Part shown: positions 1 through 7,358 of the stretch, in pieces
Position numbering within the stretch: the first letter of the stretch is position 1
Layout of the letters: the number at the start of each line of letters is the position of its first letter
Source of the DNA: SZAS-79 sp964599095
Lineage (GTDB): Bacteria > Pseudomonadota > Gammaproteobacteria > Burkholderiales > SG8-39
Assembly (NCBI GenBank): GCA_964599095.1
Contig: CAZREB010000003.1
Span: 62,001 to 126,000, forward strand
Length of the DNA stretch: 64,000 bases
Reading direction: 5' to 3'
Notes under the pieces: generated by a model
What the model was told of the DNA's origin: nothing
Databases searched by the model: none
Seen by the model: only the letters and a program-made list of their open reading frames with translations
Position numbers and translations under genes: made by a program

Positions 1-353
1 TGGCGGTCATGCTGATCACCCACGCCATGGGGGTGATCGCCGAGACGGCCCAGCGCGTGGTCGTCATGTATGCCGGCAAAGTCGTGGAAGAAGCGAGGGT
101 CGAGGCCCTGTTCGACGAGCCCCTGCATCCTTATACCCAGGGCCTGATCCGCTCGATCCCGCGGATCGACACCGCGGCCACGAGCAAGAAGCGCCTCGAG
201 GTGATCGGCGGAGTCGTGCCGAACCTGCTCGAGCCGGCGTCCGGCTGCCGCTTTGCGCCGCGCTGCCGGGTCGCGAGGCCCGAGTGCACCGAGCGCGTCC
301 CGCCCCTGCGCGAAGTGCGCCCGGGGCACAAGGTGGCCTGCGTGCTCTATTGA
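1..353 (+). CDS. Dipeptide/oligopeptide ABC transporter ATP-binding subunit (DppD/OppD type), 3' part
   Basis: Only the C-terminal part is in the window; the reading frame is open from base 3 and the 5' end lies outside. The fragment starts inside the H-loop region (LITHAMGVIAE, where the family usually reads THDMGVVAE, so Asp is replaced by Ala). It continues through VVVMYAGKVVEEA into the C-terminal peptide-transporter extension: HPYTQGL, then the cysteine-containing GCRFAPRC region. This tail is typical of DppD/OppD, which energises peptide import together with DppF and two permeases at the inner membrane. The stop is 5 bases before the start of the dppF-like gene, so the two are cotranscribed. 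Permease and binding-protein genes are presumably upstream of the window. Confidence 0.9.
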   Translation, partial: AVMLITHAMGVIAETAQRVVVMYAGKVVEEARVEALFDEPLHPYTQGLIRSIPRIDTAATSKKRLEVIGGVVPNLLEPASGCRFAPRCRVARPECTERVPPLREVRPGHKVACVLY

Positions 354-358
354 CGGCC

Positions 359-1330
359 ATGCCGGGACCGATGCTCAGAGTGGAGTCGCTCGTCAAGCAC
401 TTCCCGGTGAAGGCCGGGATGTTTTCGCGCGTCTCGGACTTCGTGCGCGCCGTCGACGGGGTGAGCTTCCATATTGATGCAGGCGAAACCCTGGGACTGG
501 TAGGCGAGTCGGGCTGCGGCAAGTCCACCACCGGCCGCTGCATCCTGCGGCTGATCGAGCCGACTTCCGGCAAAGTGGAATTCGAGGGCAGGGATGTCAT
601 CACCATGGGCGAAGACGAACTGCGACGGCTGCGGCGGGACGTGCAGATCATCTTCCAGGATCCTTATTCCTCGTTGAATCCGCGCATGTCTGTCGGCGCG
701 ATCGTCGGCGAGGCGCTGACGATCCATTCGCTCGCGGCAAGTGCGCGGGAGTACGAGGAGCGCGTGGTCGACCTGCTCGAGACGGTCGGCCTCGCCGCCG
801 ACCACATGCGCCGCTATCCGCACGAATTCTCGGGCGGGCAGCGCCAGCGCATCGGCATCGCGCGCGCGCTGGCGGTTTCACCCAAGCTGGTGGTCTGCGA
901 CGAGCCGGTCTCGGCGCTCGACGTGTCGGTGCAGGCGCAGGTCATCAACCTGCTCGAAGACCTGCAGGGAAAATTCAACCTGACCTACCTTTTCATCGCG
1001 CACGACCTGTCGGTGGTCGAGCACATCAGCACGCGCGTGGCGGTGATGTACCTCGGCAGGGTCGTCGAGATCGCGCCGTCGCGCGACCTTTACACCGCCC
1101 CAAGGCACCCTTACACCGAAGCGCTCCTGTCGGCGGTCCCGATCCCCGACCCGAAGGTGAGAAAGAAGCGCATCGTGCTCCAGGGCGACGTGCCGAACCC
1201 GATCCGGCCGCCGCGGGGCTGCCACTTCCACCCGCGCTGCCCCAAGGCATTTGAGCGCTGCTCGCGGGAGTCGCCGGTCCTTCGCGAAGTCGCTCCGGGA
1301 CACTTGGCGGCCTGTCACCTGAACGACTGA
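359..1330 (+). CDS. Dipeptide/oligopeptide ABC transporter ATP-binding subunit (DppF/OppF type)
   Basis: A 323-residue ATPase, full length for the family. Visible motifs are Walker A GESGCGKSTTGR, Q-loop IIFQDPYSSLNPRM, signature SGGQRQRIGIARAL, Walker B LVVCDEPVSALDVS and H-loop FIAHDLSVVEH. They are followed by the oligopeptide-transporter C-terminal segment HPYTEALLSAVP and a cysteine-rich tail GCHFHPRCP. The frame is open to 284, but the segment before the ATG at 359 overlaps the upstream gene and does not look like family sequence; an internal ATG at 371 is an alternative. It forms the second half of a DppD/DppF pair coupling ATP hydrolysis to peptide uptake. Nothing in these two subunits tells the substrate. 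Confidence 0.93.
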   Translation: MPGPMLRVESLVKHFPVKAGMFSRVSDFVRAVDGVSFHIDAGETLGLVGESGCGKSTTGRCILRLIEPTSGKVEFEGRDVITMGEDELRRLRRDVQIIFQDPYSSLNPRMSVGAIVGEALTIHSLAASAREYEERVVDLLETVGLAADHMRRYPHEFSGGQRQRIGIARALAVSPKLVVCDEPVSALDVSVQAQVINLLEDLQGKFNLTYLFIAHDLSVVEHISTRVAVMYLGRVVEIAPSRDLYTAPRHPYTEALLSAVPIPDPKVRKKRIVLQGDVPNPIRPPRGCHFHPRCPKAFERCSRESPVLREVAPGHLAACHLND

Positions 1331-1377
1331 CCTTTCGGGCCGCCGGATGCAGCGTCAGGGCGGCCGGGGCTCCCAAT

Positions 1378-1392
1378 CGGCGATAATCGCCG
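1378..1392. promoter_or_regulatory. Palindrome containing a -10-like GATAAT immediately upstream of the Atm1-like gene
   Basis: CGGCGATAATCGCCG is a perfect 15-bp palindrome ending two bases before the ATG at 1394. It contains GATAAT (1382-1387), which ends 6 bases before the ATG. If this is the -10 box, transcription would start on or next to the A of the ATG, giving a leaderless message; no Shine-Dalgarno sequence is visible. The palindrome could equally be an operator. No convincing -35 was found. Confidence 0.4.
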
Positions 1393-1393
1393 C

Positions 1394-3205
1394 ATGTCCG
1401 CAGTACACCCGGTAGACGCAGCCCCCTCCAGCAAGCCCGCCCAGCAGCCGCGCCGCAGCGATTGGCGTACCGTGGCCGGCCTGCTGCCGTACTTGTGGGA
1501 CTACCGCTGGCGCGTAGGCCTGGCGCTGGGGTTGCTGGTTGCCGCCAAGCTGGCCAACGTCGGCGTGCCGCTGGTGATGAAGTCCATCGTCGACAGCCTG
1601 GACCCGACGCTGGCGGTGGTCGCGGTGCCCCTGGCCCTGCTGGCGACCTACGGCTTGCTGAGGTTCATGACCACGCTCTTTGCGGAGTTGCGCGACGTGG
1701 TCTTCGTGCGCGTCGCGCAGCGCGCGATCCGCCGCGTGGCGCTCGGCGTATTCCGCCACCTGCACGACCTGTCGCTCAGGTTCCACCTCGACCGCCAGAC
1801 CGGCGGCATGACGCGCGACATCGAGCGCGGCACGCGAGGGATCTCCACGCTGCTGTCCTACCTGATCTTCTCGATCATCCCGGTGATCCTCGAATTCGCG
1901 CTGGTCGCCGCGGTGCTGCTCGCGAGGTTCGACTGGCGGTTCGCGGCGATCACCTTCGCCGCCGTGGCCGCCTATATCGCCTATACGTTCTTCATCTCCG
2001 AGTGGCGCATCGAGATCCGCAAGCACGCCAACGAGCTCGACTCGAAGGCCAACACGCGCGCGATCGACAGCCTGCTCAACTACGAAACGGTCAAGTATTT
2101 CGGCAACGAGGAGTTCGAGGCGCGCCGTTACGACGAGAGCCTGCAGCGCTACGAGGCGGCCGCGGTTCGCAATGAGATGTCGCTCGGCCTGCTGAACATC
2201 GGCCAGAGCCTGATCATCGCCGCCGCGGTGACCGCGCTGATGGCGCTTGCGGCCGGCGGGGTGGCCGAGAAGAAGCTCACGCTGGGCGACCTGGTGCTGA
2301 TCAACGGCCTCCTGATCCAGCTCTACGTGCCGCTCAACTTCCTCGGCATGGTGTACCGCGAGATCAAGCAGTCGCTGGCCGACATGGACAAGATGTTCAA
2401 CCTGCTTTCGCAGAACCTGGAGGTCAGGGATGCCCCGGGTGCCCCCGACCTGCCGCAGGTGCCGGCGCGGGTCGAATTCCGCCACGTCGATTTCCACTAC
2501 GAACCGAATCGCCAGATCCTCTTCGACGTGTCGTTCGAGATCCCGGCCGGTGCGCGGGTCGCGGTCGTCGGCCATTCGGGCTCGGGCAAGTCGACGCTGG
2601 CGCGGCTGCTCTACCGCTTCTACGACGTCACCGGCGGCTCGATCGCCGTCTCCGGCATCGATGTGCGCGAAGTGACGCAAAAGAGCCTGCGCGCCGCGAT
2701 CGGGATCGTCCCGCAGGACACGGTGCTCTTCAACGACTCGATCCGCTACAACATCCATTACGGCCGCACCGGAGCGAGCCAGGAAGAGGTCGTGGAGGCC
2801 GCGCGCGCGGCGCATATCCACGAGTTCATCGAGACCCTGCCGGCAAAATACGAGTCACCCGTCGGCGAGCGGGGGCTCAAGCTCTCGGGCGGTGAAAAGC
2901 AGCGCGTGGCCATTGCGCGCGCAATCCTCAAGAATCCCCGCATCCTGATCTTCGACGAGGCGACTTCGGCGCTCGACTCGGAGACCGAGCGCTCGATCCA
3001 GGCCGAACTCACGCGGATTGCCGAAGGCCGCACGACGCTGGTGATCGCGCACCGCCTGTCCACCATCATGGATGCCGACCAGATCCTCGTGATGGACGGC
3101 GGGCGCATCGTGGAGCGCGGCACCCACCGGGAACTGCTGGAAGCCGGCGGGCAGTACGCGCAGATGTGGGCGTTGCAGCAGCAGGAAGAAGGCTCCGCGG
3201 CCTAG
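1394..3205 (+). CDS. Atm1/HMT1-type ABC exporter (fused membrane and ATPase domains)
   Basis: A 603-residue half-transporter of the ABCB7/Atm1 class. The N-terminal half has about six membrane helices and the family-specific stretches LDRQTGGMTRDIERG and NYETVKYFGNE. The C-terminal ATPase has Walker A GHSGSGKSTLARLLYRFYD, signature LSGGEKQRVAIARAIL and Walker B ILIFDEATSALDSE. Characterised relatives export glutathione-linked sulfur or metal species across the inner membrane (mitochondrial Atm1, bacterial NaAtm1), helping Fe-S assembly or heavy-metal tolerance. The exact substrate cannot be read from sequence. It is separated from the peptide transporter by 63 bases and seems to have its own promoter. 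Confidence 0.92.
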   Translation: MSAVHPVDAAPSSKPAQQPRRSDWRTVAGLLPYLWDYRWRVGLALGLLVAAKLANVGVPLVMKSIVDSLDPTLAVVAVPLALLATYGLLRFMTTLFAELRDVVFVRVAQRAIRRVALGVFRHLHDLSLRFHLDRQTGGMTRDIERGTRGISTLLSYLIFSIIPVILEFALVAAVLLARFDWRFAAITFAAVAAYIAYTFFISEWRIEIRKHANELDSKANTRAIDSLLNYETVKYFGNEEFEARRYDESLQRYEAAAVRNEMSLGLLNIGQSLIIAAAVTALMALAAGGVAEKKLTLGDLVLINGLLIQLYVPLNFLGMVYREIKQSLADMDKMFNLLSQNLEVRDAPGAPDLPQVPARVEFRHVDFHYEPNRQILFDVSFEIPAGARVAVVGHSGSGKSTLARLLYRFYDVTGGSIAVSGIDVREVTQKSLRAAIGIVPQDTVLFNDSIRYNIHYGRTGASQEEVVEAARAAHIHEFIETLPAKYESPVGERGLKLSGGEKQRVAIARAILKNPRILIFDEATSALDSETERSIQAELTRIAEGRTTLVIAHRLSTIMDADQILVMDGGRIVERGTHRELLEAGGQYAQMWALQQQEEGSAA

Positions 3206-3287
3206 ACACGCGCTATAGTCAATTCGGTGTACGGGGGATAAAGTTCATGCCGAATTTGAGATATATGGCCCAGGGCCTTAATTTTGC

Positions 3288-3316
3288 TTGCTTTTTGCCA
3301 TTCCGGCGACTAGACT
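3288..3316 (+). promoter_or_regulatory. Predicted sigma-70 promoter for pbpG
   Basis: TTGCTT (3288-3293), a 17-base spacer, then TAGACT (3311-3316), lying in the gap between the Atm1-like gene and pbpG. The hexamers match consensus at 3/6 and 4/6 but the spacing is ideal. Transcription would start near 3323, about 20 bases before the chosen start codon. Confidence 0.45.
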
Positions 3317-3345
3317 GCGCGAAAATCCACCCAGGGCGAATGACG

Positions 3346-4272
3346 ATGGAAGCGATGGATGCGCAACCCAGACACCTCCACAGGCTGGAAAAGATCGTTG
3401 CCATCTTCGCGTTATTCGCCGTTCTCGCGCTGACCTTCGGGTTCGCGCAGGGCGCGGGCAACAAGAAGAAAGTCAAAGTCGACGAATTCGACCGCGCCCA
3501 GGCCGCGCAACCCGAAAAAGTCTTCCTCCGTTCGAGCAGCGTGCTCGTGCAGGACGCGTCAAACGGCGAGACCCTCCTTGCAAAGAATGCCGAGGCAGTC
3601 CTGCCGATCGCATCGATCACCAAGCTGATGACCGCCATGGTGGTGCTCGACCGCGGCCTCGACCTCGAGGACCGCGTGGTCATCAGTACCGAGGACATGG
3701 ACCAGCTCAAGGGCACGCATTCGCGCCTGCGGCCGGGCGCGGTGCTCTCGCGCAACGAGCTGCTGCTGCTTGCACTGATGTCCTCCGAGAACCGCGCGGC
3801 CGCCGCGCTGGCGCGAACCTATCCGGGCGGGATGCCCGCCTTCATCGAAGCGATGAACGAGAAGGCGCGCACGCTGGGCATGCAGAACTCCCGCTTCGCC
3901 GATCCCACCGGCCTGACTTCCGCCAACGTCTCCACCGCGCCGGACCTCGCCCGACTGGTCCAGGCCGCGCACGAATACCCGGTGATCCGCCAGTACTCGA
4001 CGACGGACCGGGCCGAGGTAAGCGTGTTCGGCCAGCCCCTGCTCTACCAGAACACCAACGGTCTCGTGCGCGGCCACACTTGGGACATCGGCCTTTCGAA
4101 GACCGGGTTCATCAACGAGGCCGGGCGTTGCCTGGTCATGCGGGTGCGCCTCGCGAGCAAGGACCTCGTCGTGATCCTGCTCGACTCGTGGGGCAAGAAT
4201 TCGCGGATCGGCGACGCCCAGCGCATCAAGAAGTGGCTGGAGACCAACGCCTTGCTGCGCCACCGGAGCTAG
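3346..4272 (+). CDS. pbpG: D-alanyl-D-alanine endopeptidase (PBP7/PbpG-like)
   Basis: A 308-residue peptidase S11 family protein. One hydrophobic segment at residues 17-35 (IVAIFALFAVLALTFGFAQG) is a signal peptide or anchor that places the enzyme in the periplasm. The three active-site motifs of penicillin-binding serine peptidases are present: SITK (Ser90, Lys93), SEN (Ser147, Asn149) and KTG (residues 252-254). PBP7 relatives cleave D-Ala-mDAP cross-links in peptidoglycan. The frame is open back to 3166, inside the exporter gene. I prefer the ATG at 3346 because AGGG at 3333-3336 is about 9 bases away; the ATG at 3340 is an alternative. It is followed after 31 bases by egtD. Confidence 0.88.
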   Translation: MEAMDAQPRHLHRLEKIVAIFALFAVLALTFGFAQGAGNKKKVKVDEFDRAQAAQPEKVFLRSSSVLVQDASNGETLLAKNAEAVLPIASITKLMTAMVVLDRGLDLEDRVVISTEDMDQLKGTHSRLRPGAVLSRNELLLLALMSSENRAAAALARTYPGGMPAFIEAMNEKARTLGMQNSRFADPTGLTSANVSTAPDLARLVQAAHEYPVIRQYSTTDRAEVSVFGQPLLYQNTNGLVRGHTWDIGLSKTGFINEAGRCLVMRVRLASKDLVVILLDSWGKNSRIGDAQRIKKWLETNALLRHRS

Positions 4273-4277
4273 GTTTT

Positions 4278-4295
4278 CCTGTCCGGGCGGACAGG
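4278..4295. promoter_or_regulatory. Hairpin overlapping the egtD ribosome-binding site
   Basis: CCTGTCC (4278-4284) and GGACAGG (4289-4295) form a perfect 7-bp stem with a GGGC loop in the 31-base gap between pbpG and egtD. The 3' arm contains the start of the AGGAG (4293-4297) that serves the ATG at 4304, so folding would hide the Shine-Dalgarno. There is no following T-run, so it is not a simple terminator. Confidence 0.45.
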
Positions 4296-4303
4296 AGCAC
4301 CGC

Positions 4304-5266
4304 ATGACCCGCAGCGGCGCAGTAAGCTTTCATGGCGGCGCCGTGCCGCCCGACAATTTCCTCGAAGATGTCGTTGCCGGCCTCGCGCTCGCCCAGAAAT
4401 CGCTGCCGCCGAAATACTTTTACGACGCGCGCGGCAGCGAACTGTTCGAAGCGATCTGCACCCTTCCCGAGTACTACCCGACGCGTGCCGAACTCGCGCT
4501 CACGCGCCAGCACATCGGGGCGATCGCAAGCTTTGCCGGCGCCGGCTGCGAACTGATCGAATATGGCAGCGGCGCAAGCACCAAGTCGCGGATCCTGATC
4601 GAGGCCCTGAAGCCGGCTGCCTACGTTCCGGTCGACATCTCGGAATCAGCGCTCCGCGGGGCCGCGGCGCTATTGGCGGCCGAGTTCCCGTGGCTGAACG
4701 TGCGGGCGGTGACCGGCGATTTCGGCCGGCCCCTGGCGATTCCCGCGTTCGGCGGCGAAGGCCGCAAGGTCGTGTATTTCCCGGGATCCACCATCGGCAA
4801 CCTGACGCAGGAGGAGGCGCTCGCCTTCCTGCACATGACGCGGGGCCAGGTGGGCACGGGCGGGGCGATGCTGGTCGGCGTCGACCTCAAGAAGGACCCG
4901 AACGTGCTCCACGCCGCCTATAACGACTCGCGTGGCGTGACGGCCCGGTTCAACCTGAACCTGCTCCTGAGGATCAACACGGAACTCGGCGCGAATTTCG
5001 ACGTGGCGAAGTTCGTGCACTACGCGTTCTACAACGCGCCGATGGGCCGCATCGAAATGCACCTCGCGAGCCTCGAAGCGCAGGCGGTCGACGTAGGCCG
5101 CCACCGCTTCAGGTTCGCGCCGGGCGAGACGATCCACACCGAAAACTCGTGCAAGTACTCGGTCGAGGAATTCCAGGCGCTGGCGGCGCAAGCCGGCTTC
5201 GGCGGTGCGAAAGTCTGGCTCGACGACGCCGGGCTCTTCAGCCTGCACGGCCTGGTCGCGGTATAG
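4304..5266 (+). CDS. egtD: L-histidine N-alpha-methyltransferase EgtD
   Basis: A 320-residue SAM-dependent methyltransferase matching the EgtD (DUF2260) pattern: PPKYFYDARGSELFEAICTL near the N-terminus, the SAM-binding stretch ELIEYGSGASTKSRILIEAL, PVDISESAL, and FPGSTIGNLTQEEA. EgtD trimethylates histidine to hercynine, the first step of ergothioneine synthesis in the cytoplasm. Normally egtB, which makes the sulfoxide, is adjacent; here no EgtB-like gene is found anywhere in the window. The good AGGAG sits 6 bases before the ATG. It may be cotranscribed with pbpG and ends convergent to an iclR gene. Hercynine without ergothioneine, or an egtB elsewhere, are both possible. Confidence 0.92.
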   Translation: MTRSGAVSFHGGAVPPDNFLEDVVAGLALAQKSLPPKYFYDARGSELFEAICTLPEYYPTRAELALTRQHIGAIASFAGAGCELIEYGSGASTKSRILIEALKPAAYVPVDISESALRGAAALLAAEFPWLNVRAVTGDFGRPLAIPAFGGEGRKVVYFPGSTIGNLTQEEALAFLHMTRGQVGTGGAMLVGVDLKKDPNVLHAAYNDSRGVTARFNLNLLLRINTELGANFDVAKFVHYAFYNAPMGRIEMHLASLEAQAVDVGRHRFRFAPGETIHTENSCKYSVEEFQALAAQAGFGGAKVWLDDAGLFSLHGLVAV

Positions 5267-5290
5267 GGCCGGCCGACGCGGAGGTGCCGG

Positions 5291-6085
5291 CTAGCGACCG
5301 GCCTGGTGGCCGAGCGCGCGACAGATCCGCTCGGCCGTTTCCTTCACCAACGGACCCCACTGCGCCTTCATGCGGTCCGCGGGCGTGGAGAGCGACAGCG
5401 CCGCGATCATCCGGCCGTCGTCGTCGCGCACCGCGGCGGCCACGCAGCGCACACCGGCCTCGACCTCCTCGTTGTCGGTGGCGTAGCCCTGCTTCTGGGT
5501 GCGTTCGAGGTCGCGTTCGAGCATGGCCAGCGTGGTGATCGAATTCCTGCTGTGCGGGGCGAGGCCGGTGCGCTTGGCGTATTCGCGCAGCCGGGCCTGG
5601 CCGTCCTCGAGCAGGAACAATTTGCCGGCCGCGGTCACGTGCAGCGGCGCCCGTGCGCCGATCACGTGCACGATGCGCATCGCGGACCGGCCGCTGCTGG
5701 TGCGCTCGACGTAGACGATCTCGTCGTCCTGGCGCACCGACAGGTTGACCGTCTCGCCGGTCTGGGCGTGCAGCTCGCGCATGATCGGCAGCGCGACCTC
5801 GCGCACGCTGATGCGGGAACGCACCAGGGTGCCGAGTTCGAGCAGGCGCATCCCCAGCCGGTAGCTGCCCGGTTCGATCCGGTCGACGAGCCGGTCGGCC
5901 GACATCGCGGCCAGGATCCGATGGGCGGTGGAGGGGTGCAGCCCGGTGAGGTGGGCAATCTGCTTCAGCCCGAGGGGCTCGGGATGCGCGGCGAGCACGT
6001 CGAGCAGCTTCGTCATCCGCTCGATCACCTGGATCGGATTCTTCGGGTTGTCTTTGGTTGCGGCCATGCGATTGCTGCAGAGCAT
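5291..6085 (-). CDS. IclR-family transcriptional regulator
   Basis: About 264 residues with the standard IclR layout: an N-terminal winged helix-turn-helix (VIERMTKLLDVLAAH through IAHLTGLHPSTAHRILAAM) and a C-terminal effector domain (RMLELGTLV region through LREYAKRTGLAPHSRNSIT and GVRCVAAAVRDDDGRMIAALSLS). Starts at ATG 6085 or ATG 6067 are both possible; neither has a clear Shine-Dalgarno, and a good promoter lies just upstream of the former. It is divergent from the 2-hydroxyacid oxidase gene at 6205, which is its most likely target. The ligand is unknown. Confidence 0.9.
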   Translation of the reverse strand: MLCSNRMAATKDNPKNPIQVIERMTKLLDVLAAHPEPLGLKQIAHLTGLHPSTAHRILAAMSADRLVDRIEPGSYRLGMRLLELGTLVRSRISVREVALPIMRELHAQTGETVNLSVRQDDEIVYVERTSSGRSAMRIVHVIGARAPLHVTAAGKLFLLEDGQARLREYAKRTGLAPHSRNSITTLAMLERDLERTQKQGYATDNEEVEAGVRCVAAAVRDDDGRMIAALSLSTPADRMKAQWGPLVKETAERICRALGHQAGR

Positions 6086-6103
6086 CAAAGCAGTGAGGCG
6101 CTC

Positions 6104-6133
6104 ATTGTAGCGATCTTTATCCCACGATGTGAA
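6104..6133 (-). promoter_or_regulatory. Predicted promoter of the iclR gene
   Basis: On the minus strand TTCACA (6133-6128), an 18-base spacer and TACAAT (6109-6104), each 5/6 to sigma-70 consensus. Transcription would start about 12 bases before ATG 6085. The element lies in the shared iclR/oxidase intergenic region, so a protein bound here could control both directions. A weak inverted pair GAGGCC (6145-6150) and GGCCTC (6166-6171) is nearby. Confidence 0.55.
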
Positions 6134-6204
6134 ACGAAGAAAGCGAGGCCTGCGTGATAGGATGTGGCCTCACAAGTCGCTGATTTCGTTGGGGGAGAAT
6201 TCCG

Positions 6205-7344
6205 ATGCCAGTGATCACTAACATTGCCGACCTGCGCCGCATGGCCCAGAAGAGGGTAGCCAAGGCGATCTTCGACTACGTGGATAGGGGCTCCTACGAC
6301 GAAAGTACCCTGAGGGCCAACTCGGCCGATCTCGATGCCCTCAAATTCCGGCAACGTGTAGCTATAAACGTCGATAATCGCTCAACGTCTGCGGAAATGA
6401 TCGGAAATGTCGTCAAGATGCCGGTTGCGATCGCGCCGACCGGGCTGACCGGCCTGAACTGGGCCGACGGCGAGATGCTCGGCGCCCGGGCGGCCGAGAA
6501 ATTCGGCATCCCGTTCACGCTCTCGACGATGTCGATCTGCTCGATCGAGGATGTGGCCGGCGCGGTGACCAGGCCGTTCTGGTTCCAGCTTTACGTCATG
6601 CGCGACCGCGGCTTCGCGGCTTCGCTGATCGAGCGGGCCAAGGCCGCGAAGTGTTCCGCGCTGATGCTCACCCTCGATCTCCAGATCCAAGGCCAGCGCC
6701 ACCAGGACCTGAAGAACGGCCTCGCGGTGCCGCCCAAGCTCACGCTGGAGACCCTGCTCGACGTGATGACCAAGCCGGGCTGGGCGCTGAACGTGATGAC
6801 CGGCAGGCGCAAGTCGTTCGGCAACCTTGAAGGCCGCATCAAGAACGCGGACACGCTGACGACGCTGTCGCAATGGATCGCGGGCCAGTTCGATCCGACG
6901 CTCTCGTGGGCCGACGTCGAATGGGTGAAGTCCCAATGGGGCGGCAAGCTCATCCTCAAGGGCATCCTGGACGCCGAGGACGCGAAGATCGCGGCCGGCT
7001 GCGGGGCCGATGCGCTGGTGGTGTCGAACCATGGCGGCCGCCAGCTCGACGGGACGGTTTCGTCGATCCGTGCGCTGCCCGAGGTGGTGCAAGCGGTGGG
7101 CGACCGGACCGAGGTCTGGTTCGACGGCGGGATCCGCTCGGGGCAGGACGTGCTCAAGGCCGTCGCCCTCGGCGCGCGCGGCACGTTGATCGGGAAGTCG
7201 TTCCTCTACGGCCTTGGAGCTATGGGCGAGGCCGGGGTCACCAAGGCCCTCGAGATCATCCACAAGGAACTCGACGTGACCATGGCGCTCTGCGGCCTGA
7301 AAGACATCAAGGACGCCGGCCCGTCGATCCTGCGGCCGGCGTAG
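6205..7344 (+). CDS. FMN-dependent alpha-hydroxy acid oxidase/dehydrogenase (LldD/glycolate oxidase family)
   Basis: A 379-residue TIM-barrel flavoenzyme. The signature SNHGGRQLD carries the catalytic His and substrate Arg, DGGIRSGQDVLKA binds the FMN phosphate, and the N-terminal FDYVDRGSYDESTLRAN is family-typical. Relatives oxidise L-lactate, glycolate, mandelate or similar 2-hydroxy acids to 2-oxo acids; the sequence does not decide the substrate. A GGGGGAG ribosome site precedes the ATG. It is divergent from an IclR regulator that probably controls it and convergent with mnmC. The first about 70 codons use more A/T-ending codons than the rest (for example GTAGCTATAAAC), which may mark a recombination boundary. 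Confidence 0.9.
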   Translation: MPVITNIADLRRMAQKRVAKAIFDYVDRGSYDESTLRANSADLDALKFRQRVAINVDNRSTSAEMIGNVVKMPVAIAPTGLTGLNWADGEMLGARAAEKFGIPFTLSTMSICSIEDVAGAVTRPFWFQLYVMRDRGFAASLIERAKAAKCSALMLTLDLQIQGQRHQDLKNGLAVPPKLTLETLLDVMTKPGWALNVMTGRRKSFGNLEGRIKNADTLTTLSQWIAGQFDPTLSWADVEWVKSQWGGKLILKGILDAEDAKIAAGCGADALVVSNHGGRQLDGTVSSIRALPEVVQAVGDRTEVWFDGGIRSGQDVLKAVALGARGTLIGKSFLYGLGAMGEAGVTKALEIIHKELDVTMALCGLKDIKDAGPSILRPA

Positions 7345-7358
7345 GGACGCGCTCCTCC

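Noticed and set aside
5267..5290. Rho-independent terminator between egtD and iclR
   Set aside because: GCCGGC repeats could pair weakly over a 12-base loop but there is no T-run on either strand.
6145..6171. GAGGCC-N15-GGCCTC as the IclR operator
   Set aside because: Arms are short, widely spaced and unlike IclR-type sites; kept only as a weak remark in the promoter entry.
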